Source: Monocercomonoides exilis
Lineage: Eukaryota; Preaxostyla; Oxymonadida; Polymastigidae
Assembly (NCBI GenBank): GCA_001643675.2
Contig: LSRY02000039.1
Span: forward strand, 612,501-676,500
DNA: 64,000 bases
Direction: 5' to 3'
A program made the translations under genes and the position numbers. This document shows, in pieces, positions 48,288 to 59,142 of the stretch (position 1 is the first letter of the stretch; the number at the start of each line of letters is the position of its first letter). The notes beneath the pieces are model-generated. The model was not told the origin of the DNA and made no database searches. It worked only from the letters and a program-made list of their open reading frames with translations.

Positions 48288-48652
48288 ATGATGTCAAAAA
48301 AAATCACCCATGTGATGTCTTTGTCAGTGTTTGTGGTGCCGCTATCGCAGCTGTCGATGGTTGGTGTGGAAATCAAAGATATGAATATCTCAAAACCATT
48401 GTACTCTGAGCCGGATCTATCTCCTTCTTCTTCTTCTTCATTGTTGTCATTGTCGTCATCTGCCCTGTTTTGACATCCACAACATTTGGAGATAGAGTGC
48501 TGGAGAATGTGAAAGTGACGAATGTGAAGTTGACTGAAGGAGATGAGGTGGTTGTGGAAAAGAGTGTGAAGGCTGGAGAGACGTTCGGGATGATGAGCAC
48601 GAGAACAGAAAGTGAAGCAGAGTGGCCGTATATTTGGGAAGGGAGATTCTAG
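48288..48652 (+). pseudogene. Short beta-type fragment, possibly of a surface protein
   Basis: Two overlapping plus-strand frames, 48288-48473 (SLSVFVVPLSQLSMVGVEIK, a Ser run) and 48470-48652 (FGDRVLENVKVTNVKLTEGD, EKSVKAGETFGMMSTRTE), read as alternating beta-strand sequence. They overlap by four bases with a frame change. This resembles pieces of POMP-like proteins but is too short to assign firmly. Confidence 0.3.
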
Positions 48653-49499
48653 ATGAATTTTTGGTTTCATGTGAAATTGGAGAGAAGAATAAAAAATCAC
48701 TACTTCGTTTTTTATTTATTTTTGTTTTATTGAAACGAGTATAAATCTCAAAATTGCAATAGACTCTGTTATTAAACTCTTTTTTTACTGTATCTCTGAG
48801 TGGAAAATTAGTTTTGTTTATGTGTTTTAAATAAAAAGAAGAAAGTTTTTTGATGGAACGACTTTTTTTTAAAAAAATGAAAATTTCATGTCACTATATC
48901 GAAATAATCATCAAATATTCATTTTTGTATTGAAAGATATTTTTCACTTAAACTTTTTTTATTTAAAAACTTCATTCACTCTGTATACATAATGATAAAT
49001 TTATAACATTATCTAGGTTTGAAATATTTTGGAAAATAAACCGTCATGAAATGAAAAATTTATTTATAAATCGGAGCAATGTTTGGATGTTAATTATGTT
49101 AAAAAATTGAATATTAATTAGAAGAACAGATGTTTATCTGAAGAAAAATCAAACACAGATTTATTCTCTCCAATTAACGTGTTTGCAGTTTATTATTTCC
49201 GAACATCTGATGAAACTGCAAAAAAGTTAAATTTTTAAGGTGTGCATGCTTCTTTTGGCACGCTCCAAAACGATGAAAATGACTGAATAACAAATTGATA
49301 ACTTGTTATGGTGTTGTTGAAGATCAATAATTGTTTTTTTTGTGTTAGAATATAGATAACAATAAAACAAAACAAACAAAAAAGAGAATGACGATAAATT
49401 GCAACAAGACAGAAAAAATTATAAAACTTCATTGTCTATACTCAATAAGACTGACTTTTTTTCAAAAGAATTTGTAAAACTCAAAAAACCATTGAAAAA

Positions 49500-49859
49500 C
49501 TCGAAATAAGTGGGTTATTTCGAAATAACTTCATTATTTCAAAATTTTTCAAATATTTCACATTTCATCTAATACAAACTCAATTGATAAACGAGACTTT
49601 CAAAATAGCTTCATTTGTGCTCAGAAAAAATTATAATAAAAATTTCGGAGAAATAGGATTTTGAATCTCTTCATGATTTTCATTATAATTTTTTCTGAGC
49701 ACAAATGAAGCTATATTGAAAGTTTTGTACATTAAATGAGTTTGTATTAATGAGATGTATTTTGAGGAAAATTGTCAGAATTATTCCTCTTGCAGTTATT
49801 GTGAAATCGAACTTTGTCCGGTATTTTGAGCGATGTCCGGTATCTTATGCGATATCTGT
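49500..49859 (-). repeat. Right member of the long inverted repeat, interrupted by a foldback
   Basis: Reverse-complement partner of 28170-28330. The outer part (49859-49752) and inner part (49570-49500) match the left member; between them sits an inserted palindromic element at 49570-49750. Confidence 0.6.
49570..49750. mobile_element. Foldback (MITE-like) insertion
   Basis: The arms are inverted repeats of roughly 70 bp: AATACAAACTCA, then TTTCAAAATAGCTTC and ATTTGTGCTCAGAAAA in the left arm, and the same read in reverse complement from 49748. The loop is short (about 35 bp). It lies inside the long repeat copy and is absent from the partner copy at 28170-28330, which shows that it inserted later. 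It has no coding capacity. Confidence 0.6.
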
Positions 49860-50333
49860 AAGTGAGAGAAGATTCACCAACACACAGGAGTTAACATTGA
49901 TAATCATTATTTAAACGATTTTCATGATCGACAAATAATAAATTAAAAAGTTTTTTACGAATAATAAACATTTTCAAATGTTTAAAATCATCTTCTTTCT
50001 TATCATTAATTAAAAAACAAAATTGGATTTTCAAGGAAAACCCCAACTTTATTTCCTTTTCTTAACCATAGAAATAAAGTCTAGAAAACAATTAGTTTGA
50101 AAACACTAAAAAATTTATAATTCAGAGCTTATTTATGAAAAAATTACAAAATGAATATAAATATAATGGGTGTGATCAAATGAGGAACAGATTTATTCCA
50201 CTTTTACCCAGAAGTTTATCAATTTAGAATAATAAGTTTTCCAAATATGAAGAATAATGGGAAAAAACTTTCTGCTCCCATAACAATAGTATAATTATTG
50301 ATCGTTTTCTATAACCAAAATAATAAGTGTGAA

Positions 50334-51575
50334 ATGGATAAAGAATCCTTTGAATCAATTGAACATAATATCCCGCAACCAATAAGGGAATTTGCTGCGC
50401 GATTGTCAGAGGATCTTAAGAATAAATGCATGAGTTTGTTTTCGAATAGCGCGCAAAATTTACCAATACCCTCTGAATTGGACAGATTTTCAGAATCTCT
50501 GAGCGTTTTGGAAAAAGTGAATTTTTGGAAAGCAGTATCTCAAGTTCAGGATCGATCGACTAATCATGTTCCATTGCCAAGTTTACCTACTTCTGAAAAC
50601 ATTTGCGCATATCCTGCTGCACCACCGAATTTTGACGGAACAAACAATTTAATGCCAGTTGCAGACGAAGTTAGTTGTGATCTTTCCACAGACGAAGGAG
50701 ATGCAGCTCCGAAGAATAAATGGGAATTAAGCTTTGTTGCGCCAGTCATCGATGAAGAGGGCGTTCCTTCTCGGGAATACTTTTCTCAGCTTATGAAAGG
50801 AGAAGTAGCGTTAGAGGAACCAGAGAAAGATACAACTCCATTTTTACGTTCGACAGACGTTCAACATGAAGTTGCCAGGAAATCAATTGAAAATAACACT
50901 TTTCTAAATGATAGGTGCCTTGATGAAGATCAAAAAGCAGTGATAACTGAATTTAAACGAATTTGGGAAAAAGAGAAGAAAAGAGTTGCTTGCAATAATC
51001 GATTTTATTTCGCAGATTCAATAGTTGCTTTATCTTTCAGTGCGTTCCTGTTTGTTGCTGGAATTCCAATTTTAATTGTTGGAGGAGACATTTTGGAGAA
51101 ATCCATCACGAGGAATGCTGGAATTGCATTGATTGCAACTGGAGCATCTTTTATTATTTGCAGTTTAATGTTAGAAATTTGTATACACATTCCGATATGT
51201 ATAAATTCATTTGGTGAAATGAGAGACTTGTCGCATTATAAATTTACGAGCGAATTGAAAGGAGTCATGCGTCCGTGTGTGGAGCAGAGAATAAAAGACT
51301 GGAGAAGAAAAAAGGAGTTGAGATGGCTTTTATCAAAAGAAGAAAGAAAGACTGAAGAAATAATTGACAAAGAGGAGGAAGAAAGAAAGAAAAACAAAGA
51401 AAAAGAAAAAGTTGATAAAGCAACTGCAATTGCGATGGAAAAAATGATTGCAAAGCAAATGATGTTACTTAGCGATGGAAAGACAGGAAATCTGAAGAAT
51501 GACAATTCCACCAGAACAGTTGAATATGTGGAAGTTGGAACAGAAGCAATCGTGAAAGATGACGAATACGTTTGA
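50334..51575 (+). CDS. Two-pass membrane protein with long cytoplasmic arms, unidentified
   Basis: A single open frame from ATG at 50334 (MDKESFESIEHN) to TGA at 51575 gives 413 residues; an earlier in-frame TTG is not needed. The first 230 residues are soluble, with VPLPSLPTSENICAYPAAPP and acidic stretches. Two hydrophobic helices follow at about 240-262 (DSIVALSFSAFLFVAGIPIL) and 275-300 (AGIALIATGASFIICSLMLE), joined by a short charged loop, so both ends probably face the same side. Then comes a long Lys/Glu coiled-coil (EERKTEEIIDKEEEERKKNK) and an acidic C-terminus (EAIVKDDEYV). No signal peptide is seen. There is no stop, shift or intron, and the codon pattern is clean, so it is likely a functional gene. 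I do not recognise a family. Confidence 0.7.
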   Translation: MDKESFESIEHNIPQPIREFAARLSEDLKNKCMSLFSNSAQNLPIPSELDRFSESLSVLEKVNFWKAVSQVQDRSTNHVPLPSLPTSENICAYPAAPPNFDGTNNLMPVADEVSCDLSTDEGDAAPKNKWELSFVAPVIDEEGVPSREYFSQLMKGEVALEEPEKDTTPFLRSTDVQHEVARKSIENNTFLNDRCLDEDQKAVITEFKRIWEKEKKRVACNNRFYFADSIVALSFSAFLFVAGIPILIVGGDILEKSITRNAGIALIATGASFIICSLMLEICIHIPICINSFGEMRDLSHYKFTSELKGVMRPCVEQRIKDWRRKKELRWLLSKEERKTEEIIDKEEEERKKNKEKEKVDKATAIAMEKMIAKQMMLLSDGKTGNLKNDNSTRTVEYVEVGTEAIVKDDEYV

Positions 51576-52273
51576 GGCGCACAAGCAAGCTTGATTGTTG
51601 AGGTACTTTTTTATCTAATCGCCAATTGCTTGTTAAATATTTTTATCAAATATGTGTTTTTATGTTGACAGGCATTTTCATGTTGATTTTCATTTTATTT
51701 TGAATTGCGCTTTTAAAGATAATTCTTTTTCATTGTGAAAGTTTATGTTGATTTTTTATTGATGATAAATTTTGTGATTGTCTATTTCATTTCATTTCAT
51801 TTATCTTTTCTTTTGCAAAGATAATGTTTAATTATTGCTTTTGTAATTCAGAGCATATTTTTTTTGTAATAATTTAAAGAAAATTATTTATTTATCATAT
51901 GTTGAATAATCAATTTGGAAATTAAATACTTTCAAACTTGTTTTGTCAAATCAAGTTTTTCAAAAATTTTATTTTCTTTGATAATACTTAATAATTGGAA
52001 TTTCACAAACTTTTCATTTCCTTCAATCCTTTGAATAGTGTTTTTAAAATAAATATGATCATTTTTTTCCCCTTTTATTCATTAACAAAAGTGTAAAAAC
52101 ACAAATTTGTTATTGAATATTAAAATTACAATTTAAATTTTTAATCAATTTTGTGATTTTACCAATAAAAAATTGTCTTTGATCATTTCTTTTAGTTTTT
52201 TCTTAAAAAAAGAATTAAGGAATATTTCAACGGTTTGAAAAATCGTTTTTTTAAGTTTTAAACTTAAGAAAAC
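51576..52273. other. AT-rich intergenic stretch
   Basis: No gene or clear repeat; probably the 3' flank of the membrane protein and the old 5' flank of the SPAG6-like gene. Confidence 0.4.
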
Positions 52274-53095
52274 ATGTCAAGACAAATTGTAATTTGCTTT
52301 GAAGACTATCAAAAAGCACGCATTTCATTTGTGCAAAACATTGCAACTTTTGCGGAGAGGCCACAAAATATTGATGCATTAAAAGAGTCAGAGGTGATGC
52401 TTCTGCTGAAACCTCCTATCACAGATCCAGTTCCATCTGTTTTCTTATCGGCTTCTCTTGCTCTTGGCAGACTTGCAAATGCTTCAGAAGAAATGGCAGA
52501 GGCTGTCTTTCAAAATGACATTTTGCCTCAATTAGTTACGAGTCTGAAGGAACAAAATGCATGAGAAACATTCATTTTTATATAACTTATTTTTTGTTAT
52601 GTTCCATTTGTGAATTTTTTAACTTTTTAGAAATTCTTCAAGAAATCTGCTGCATTTATCATTCGTTCTGTTGTAAAACACAATGCAGCCCTTGTCCAAG
52701 CAGTAGTTGAAAGTGGAGCTTTGGAATCACTTGTTTCATGCCTTCGTATGAATTCTTTTCAGCAATTGAAGATTGAAGACAAATGAATTATTTTTGTCTT
52801 TTTTAGAGGAATTTGACCCTGGATGCAAAGAATCATCACAATTTGCATTAGGCTACACTGCACATCATAATGGAGGTTTTTGTTTATCTTGTTGTTTGTA
52901 ACATGAAGTTTATCGTTCACGCATTTTTTTTTGATCTTGCTCAGTTTATAGTATATGCTGGGGCAGTTCCTCTTCTTCTTGATATTCCTCTTCTTCCGAC
53001 CTTCCTTCTTCTTTTCTGTTTCAACTCACACACAGTCTCAGTTCCTCCACTTCTTTTGAATCTTCTCTCCCAGAACCCAGCTCATTCACTTTAAC
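52274..53095 (+). pseudogene. 5' remnant of SPAG6/PF16, an axoneme central-apparatus ARM-repeat protein
   Basis: Exon 1, 52274-52558: starts MSRQIVICFEDYQKAR, then NIATFAERPQNIDALKESEV and LALGRLANASEEMAEAVFQN, matching the N-terminus of SPAG6/PF16. Exon 2, 52631-52745: KFFKKSAAFIIRSVVKHNAA and ESGALESLVSCL. Exon 3, 52807-52875: EFDPGCKES and FALGYTAHHN. A fourth block reads DLAQFIVYAGAVPLLL, the next ARM repeat. The intron after exon 1 begins GC instead of GT. Before the fourth block no AG acceptor exists where homology requires it (TTTTTTTTGAT). After AGAVPLLL the frame loses all likeness to the family. The normal protein has about eight ARM repeats and roughly 500 residues; here about 170 remain. 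SPAG6 stabilises the flagellar central pair; an intact copy presumably exists elsewhere. Confidence 0.7.
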
Positions 53096-55610
53096 TTCCT
53101 CCATCTCTCTGCACTTCAACAATCTCTTCATCGATTTCTTCAAAACTCATCCATTTGCAAGTCCCCTTCAATTGCGTTGCTTCTGATCAAACCTGATGTT
53201 TCATGCTTCTTCCTTCAAACATCACTCGTTGTCTGTCTCCCATTCAAAATACACCCATTTCAAAAAAAAATAATTAATAAATAAATTATATGACACACTT
53301 GAATGTTGTGTGAAAATGATTCAAGCCAAGCAAACGCATTTCAACTTATTTTTGAGTCTCCTCCTTTTCCTTATTTCTCCAACACGCCCTTCAGCAGGCA
53401 AGCCATTCAAATCAACACCAATTCCGCTGAAAGGACTTCATTCAGAATTTCGTTCCATTGCAAACATTCCCACAGGAGCACTACCGTCTTTTTCAACACT
53501 TTTTCGTTTTTCTTCTCTTTATAAGAATTCTTCCTTTCTAATCTTTTCCTTTTCAAAGAAAAACAAGCCATCGTCCCGTTTCACCTTTGGCTCTTCAAAA
53601 CATCCCCTAAAATGCTCCAACACAAAAGTCTCATCATCCAACTCTATTCACTTTCCATCTGCCATTTTCTCGATTTTCTTTTCAACCACCCACTCCACAA
53701 ATCGCATCCGCCTCTTCAAATCTCACATTCTCCACTATTCCTCCCATTCCCTCGCTTTTCCCTTTTACTGTGCTGCATCCCTCAAATTCCTCTATTGCCC
53801 AAGTCTCTCTCAAAAGTCAATAAATAATTTCTTTTCTGAATCAAAAAAAAAGAATGACAAAATCGCCTGAATAGTGATTCAGAAATGCCCCATGCACACC
53901 CTGAAACATTTGCCGCTGGTCCTGCTGCATTCGGCAAAATCAAACAGAAACAACAAATTGATTCATTTTCAGAATGTTGGAAGAACATCCGTTTCAAAAG
54001 AGTCACAAATGCCTCTGAAAATGCCCAAATACGTTCAATCATAAACTTATTCCCAGTGCATCATTTTCATTCCTTTGCCTCAAAACAGATAATCCGATGT
54101 GTTATAAAGCATTCATTCGCTTCTTGATAAATTAATAAGGGTTTTCAACCTATGATTTGTTTCATAAAGATTATTTATTGATGTATTGCTGCAGCCAGAG
54201 CATATTTGAGCTGTTTGAGGATGCAGGCACAGATGCACCCATGCAAAATATTGCACCGTAGAAGAGCAGGGATTTTTCTTCCAGATGGAGGAGCGAGTGG
54301 CTGTTTGCATTGATTGCTTGTGAAAAGAGAAGTGGTGGGGGAAATTGCATGAAATTTGAACTCGGTTGTATATCGCAAAACACATGGTGCAACATCAGCT
54401 GTGATATTTTGAATGAGAAATAACTTATGCAAGATGCAGAAAAAGCGAGGAGAATGTTTCTGAAAGATTGAATTGGACAGCTTGTTCATTTCGAGGGGAG
54501 TGCAGTGTGCTTGGCGTATCTTTTGCACAGGATTTGCTTTGAGTGATTTTTATTTTGGAAGAAGGTTTGTTTCGTGGAAGAGGAAAGGGAATAATGGGTT
54601 GGACAATGGAGGAAGAGAGTTGAACGAAGCACTCAGCAGGCCTTTTCAACAATCTCATTTGCATTTTGCAGGAATCCTACTGGCATGCCATCAGCAAAGA
54701 CTTGGCGTTGAACGAGTCATTGAAAAGGGGAACATTTTTTGTTAATTTAGAGAACGTGTGTTTTCATCTGATATTACAGCCAGCTTCACAATGGATTCCA
54801 AGAACAAGAAAACCAGTTTGACAGACAATTACCAATCCATTGGAAATATGAAAATATTTCAAGGCTTAAAAGATGGTTTGACTTTTTTTATTTCATTCAT
54901 TTTTCTCCAAAGATGTTCTTTCAATGAATACAAATTGATAAAGAACAGGAATGCCACGGAGAAAGAGAAGCCTTCTTGACATTTTTCAAAAGAGCCAGAA
55001 GTTTTGAGATTATTCATGTTTGGATTGCATTCAACGATGGCATTCATGACTTCTTCCATCATTTTGACATGCTGCATAGCCTGACAATGCTTTGCATGAG
55101 CTTGAAAGAGAGAAAAAGCAGTCAACTTGGAGTGTTTGTTGGGAGCGTATGGCAGAAATGATGTTTCTTCTGAGCAGATGAGCTTTCTGAACACTCATAT
55201 TCAGAGCACATTCATTTTTTTCTATATCGCAACGTGACTTGGAAAAGCTGATATCTTCTCTTCTTCTTCACATTCCTTATCTTTCTCGACAGTCTCACTT
55301 CAACAAAAGATGTTCATCTCCAGAATCGATACATCAATCACATTATCATGAAATTCTTCTTTCTCTTTTCCTTGTCTTTGAAAAATTTTGCAATTAACGT
55401 CAACATCTTTGATCATCAGTGGTTTCTTCGATTTCGAATTCTTCTTTGCAAATATCCTCATCAAACATGAAGTTCATTTGAATTGTTGACATCATTGGAC
55501 AAACATAATTTTCTTTTTCTGAGGGGCAAAGCAGTTCAACCACACAAAGGCAGTTGATGATTTGTGGACTTCCTTCTTCATCTGTTTGCATCTCTCTCTC
55601 TTTCACATAT
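53096..55610 (-). other. Decayed minus-strand coding-like stretch, unidentified
   Basis: Minus-strand blocks: 55606-55400 (DEEGSPQIINCLCVVELLCP, MMSTIQMNFMFDEDICKEEF), 55194-54859 (KHSKLTAFSLFQAHAKHCQA, KMMEEVMNAIVECNPNMNNL), 54528-54175 (SRFFC-type helical text; NSHSLLHLEEKSLLFYGAIF on the adjacent frame) and 54042-53782 (ERIWAFSEAFVTLLKRMFFQ, LPNAAGPAANVSGCAWGI). The helical, ARM/HEAT-like look suggests one gene, but frames break between blocks and I see no naming motif. The plus-strand frames across the same DNA are Ser/Phe/His-rich and look antisense. No continuation of SPAG6 is seen here. Confidence 0.3.
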
Positions 55611-56038
55611 TTTGTGATGAAGATTGTTTATTTTATCCAAAGATAACTTGACAAACACGATATTTTATAAAATCAATCTCGCTCAATGCATTTTCAGCAT
55701 CTTTATAAAAAGGATTTGATTCTTTTCACAATTCTCAATTGCTCCACCTTTATAGCATTCATCATCTTCTGCTTCCTCTTCCTCCTCCTCTTCCATTTCT
55801 TCTTCAACGTACTCTTTGTTGGATTTCTTCTCACTTTCTGCTGGTCCAAATCATCGATCTTCAAATGCATTTATTCAGTTCGATTCGACAGAGCGGGCAA
55901 ATTGAACCGATAATTGTTTCATTTCCTTTCCTTCAACTCATATAATCAATCATAAAATTAGCCTTCGTTTCATGTTTCATTAACGATTCTAATGATAAAA
56001 AAAATCAATTTGAACGTATTTATTTAATTTCATTTTCG
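55611..56038. other. T/C-rich spacer
   Basis: Plus-strand frames here are Phe/Leu-rich from composition (CTT/TTC runs). No supported gene. Confidence 0.3.
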
Positions 56039-57545
56039 TTGTATTCTTCTTCTTCTTCTTCTGAAATTGGGACAGCACGTCAGTCTGCTTCTCCATTCAG
56101 GCGACTGAAAAGCAAAGAAAAGACAGCAGCGAGGGATGAACAATCATCATCATCGTCATCGGAGCATACGATTTACTGTTCAGATAAATGGGGAGTAACT
56201 GCATCATACACGTTTTCAACAGTGATGAACTATATCAAGAGGCAGATGCTGATTGTTGGATCTGAGGAAGGTGGCATTTATTCCAATAATAAGAAGTTGT
56301 AACCGAGAGCACAACAGGAGCTGTAATCATATGGAATGGACTTACACATCTGGTTGTGCTGTTTGGGTGTTATGTGCATGCACATGATGTGGCATTTTTT
56401 GCTATGCTCTAAGTGTAGCTTTTTGAACCGCTTCCGTCGCTTGCAGTGTCGGAAGGTACGAATTCGGGGGGCAAGCGGATCTTTGCTGCGGAGGAAGTGA
56501 ATGCGTTCCCGTCGATCTGCGATCTGTTTGACCTGTCGCTGCAAATATGGCGATCGCCGCAGTCGAGGTGTGTGGTGGTGAAGCTGGACGATGAAGTGAT
56601 GGGGCGAGGGGTTGCAGTGTGTGAAGTGTGAGAGATTGTGGAGAAGGGACTGTCGGCAGCGGGGCTGAGGATGGAGAATGTGGTTCTGTTGCCTGCAGCG
56701 ATTGCGCTGGCGGTGCTGGAGGAGCAGGAAGAGGCAAAGGAAGGAGAAAGGAGAGGCAAAGAGGGAGAAGAAAAGGGAGAAGAAGAGGAAAAAGAGGATG
56801 GAGGGAGAGAAGGAGGTGATGGGAATGAGGAGAAAGGAGGCTATCCGGCAGCTCACAGAAAGTTTGTGGAGAGAATCAAAGAGAACCAGGGGAAGCTGGA
56901 AGAAGCGATGGTGCCTCTGGTTGTGGATGCTCTTGGGCTGAGTGGGCTGAGATTTGTGAAGGTAGAGACTGAGGCGGGTGCAGACAAGCAGCATTCAGTT
57001 GAACCAGAAGTGTGCAGATCTTCTCCATCTGATGGCATCCAACAGGAGAACAGGAGAGCAGAAGAAGAAGTAGCAGACGGGTCTTTGGGAATAGCTTCAG
57101 ATGGAAGAGAAGAAAATGTGGGGAAAGATGAGGAACAGGTGGAAATGGCTGCGAATGATTTGGGGATGAATGAGGAGTCAGGGAGAGAGTGAAGTTCGAA
57201 AGATTTGGAGAAGGAAGAAGGAAAAGAAGAGGAAGAAGAAGAAGAAGAGGAACAGATTCTGGATGTGGAATCGCTGCTGTGTGTTCCTGCGCATCCGGAG
57301 TGTGTGACGCTGGTTGACGAGAGTGCGTATGGGAGCTGGCGGGACTATCTGGTGACGATGAAGGTGACGGGGGCGCTGGTGGAGCTGTGTGCGGAGCGGG
57401 AGCGGATTGTGGGGAAGCCGGTTGTGGAAGGGACGATACATCCGGACGGGACGATGAGCTTCACGTTTATTGAGAGAGGCTGTTTGGGGGAAGAGAGATG
57501 AGAAGAGAAGGGCGCGGGGGAGGGTGTATTGCATCAGATGGGGCA
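56039..57545 (+). pseudogene. Unidentified gene, copy 2 of an inverted pair (other copy at 11921-12929)
   Basis: Plus-strand blocks: 56039-56302 (Ser run, TIYCSDKWGVTASYTFSTVM), 56330-56631 (GAVIIWNGLTHLVVLFGCYV, then after a TAA KRIFAAEEVNAFPSICDLFD and SRCVVVKLDDEVMGRGVAV), 56638-57192 (ENVVLLPAAIALAVLEEQEE, an acidic run, GYPAAHRKFVERIKENQGKL, ALGLSGLRFVKVETEA) and 57205-57501 (LDVESLLCVP, SAYGSWRDYLVTMKVTGALV, CAERERIVGKPVVEG, PDGTMSFTFIERG). Near 57478 two extra bases (GA) shift it out of the frame that the other copy keeps (RLFGRRE). Stops at 56629-56631 and 57190-57192 are additional breaks. The block is GC-richer than its flanks. No family is recognised; the acidic and PxDGTMS parts suggest a cytoplasmic regulatory protein only weakly. 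Confidence 0.5.
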
Positions 57546-58026
57546 TTGATGCATTTGGAAAAAAGATTTAACAATAAGCGATGGAATAAAATGATGAGAA
57601 GACGAAACCAATGTGAAAATGAGATGAATAGATTTGTGGAAAAGTAGAGTTAAGATACAAGAAAAATTGTACATTTGCAAAGTGAAAGCATTAATGGATT
57701 TGACAAAGTTGAATTTATTCAAAAATTTCTATTAGTTTTAATTTATTTGTTATTCGATATAAAAAACAATTGTTAAAGTTGTGCTTTTTATTATAACTCA
57801 TATTTTTTTCAATTTTTATTAATTCCCAGCTTACACCAAAAACTATTCAAAATGAAAATTATTCAATATTCTTTTCAAAATTGTTTTTTTACGCTATAAA
57901 TGATATGTTTTCAAAAAAGAAAAACTTTTTTGTGAACAAAGACAAAAAAGTGAATTTCGTGGAGCTTAATATTTTCTCTTAAGATGCTTATGTGACAAAA
58001 TTCAAAGAAAACTAGAAGAATGAATA
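57546..58026. other. AT-rich spacer
   Basis: No gene. ACACCAAAAACTATTCAAA near 57833 resembles the terminal sequence of the 61.9-62.7 kb element and may be a solitary end. Confidence 0.35.
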
Positions 58027-59142
58027 TTAGTTTTTATTTAGACAAATTTTTCCATTCAAATTTCTTCTCTTTGCATTGAAAAATTGATTGGCCTGAGCCA
58101 CAGTGAGAGTCTGATATCTTCTAAAGCTGCTGGGGTTCTGGATCTGCAGAATTCTGCGCTTCATGGATGAATGCACATTTGAAGTGGTACGTATTTTAGG
58201 ACTGGTTGGATACTGTGGAAGTGGAAAAGGGAAAGACGTGCTCCATCCTCTCGTAAGGGCAATTGAGAAGAAGAAGAAGAAGAAGAAGGAAATGGAGAAA
58301 GAGAATGAAGAAGGAGAAACTGTGTGATATGACGAAGACTTATTTGAAAAAGAATGATGATAATAATAAAAAGAAGAAAACGAAGAAAAAGATGAACGAT
58401 TTGAAGAAGAAAGAGAAGACAAACGAACTGTATTAACAAAATGATCCGAAGTTAAGAATTGCGAAGGAAAATTACAACAAATACAAACTAATTAGATTGC
58501 ATTATTAAACTTCATCACCCTTCCTCTTCTTTGTTCGTGAATATTCTTCTGCCAAACATGAGCCTCTGTATTTTTCAATTATTTCGCTTGGATTCCTCTC
58601 TCTTGACAACATAATACATATAACTTATGAAAATCCCTCTTTTCTTCCTTTCCTCCTTTCTTCCTCTTCCTTTGTCTTCCTGCCCAATCCAAGATATTCT
58701 CTTTCCTTAGACATTTCTTCTAATCTCTCTAAAACTCCTATTAATGTTTCAACATCATCATCTTCTTCTCCTTCTCCTTCTTCTTCTTCTTCTATTTCTC
58801 CGTATTCTAATTCTCCGATGTATTTATCTCCTTCCTCTCCTTCTTCTCCTTCCTTTTATTCCTTTTATTCCTTTCTTCATTTCTTCATATTCCACTTTCA
58901 CTTCCCTTCTCTCACAAAAACCATCTTTCTTCAAAAAAACAATACTTCGCCAAACCACTTTGCCGCGCATCATCGTCACATCCTGTGTTCGAAATCATTG
59001 AATTGTTGTCTTTTTCTTCATTGTTTTTCCTCTTCTTCTTCAATACCATATAATTCAGAACTCTTTCAACAAATTGTGCTTCACAAAAATAATAATTCAA
59101 AAAAATTAAAAAAAAAATAATTAACAAACCTTCAGAATCCAT
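58027..59142 (-). CDS. Candidate multi-exon gene with a homeodomain-like C-terminus
   Basis: A 13-nt first exon (59142-59130, MDSE) followed by a phase-1 GTTTG intron joins exon 59078-58956 (AQFVERVLNYMVLKKKRKNN, SNTGCDDDARQS), which ends at another phase-1 GTTTG site. Further down, a minus-strand block around 58830-58690 reads EYGEIEEEEEGEGEEDDDVE and ETLIGVLERLEEMSKEREYL. The last block, ending at 58027 with TAA, has HSSMKRRILQIQNPSS and TLTVAQANQFFNAKRRNLNG. The latter looks like the recognition helix of TALE homeodomains (x-L-[ST]-V-x-Q-x-x-N-x-F-x-N-A-x-R-R). The joins between the middle and last blocks are not resolved, and the first two helices of a homeodomain are not evident, so the assignment is tentative. 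Confidence 0.35.

Noticed and set aside
53303-53870. Plus-strand 186-residue frame as a continuation of SPAG6
   Set aside because: It is Ser/Phe/Lys-rich, has no ARM-repeat pattern and no join from AGAVPLLL that keeps frame.
56278-56994. Minus-strand 238-residue frame rich in His, Arg and Ser
   Set aside because: Antisense to the plus-strand unknown gene; composition effect of a GC-rich coding strand.
58744-59120. Plus-strand Leu/Ser frames
   Set aside because: CTT/TCC microsatellite on the antisense of the candidate minus-strand gene.
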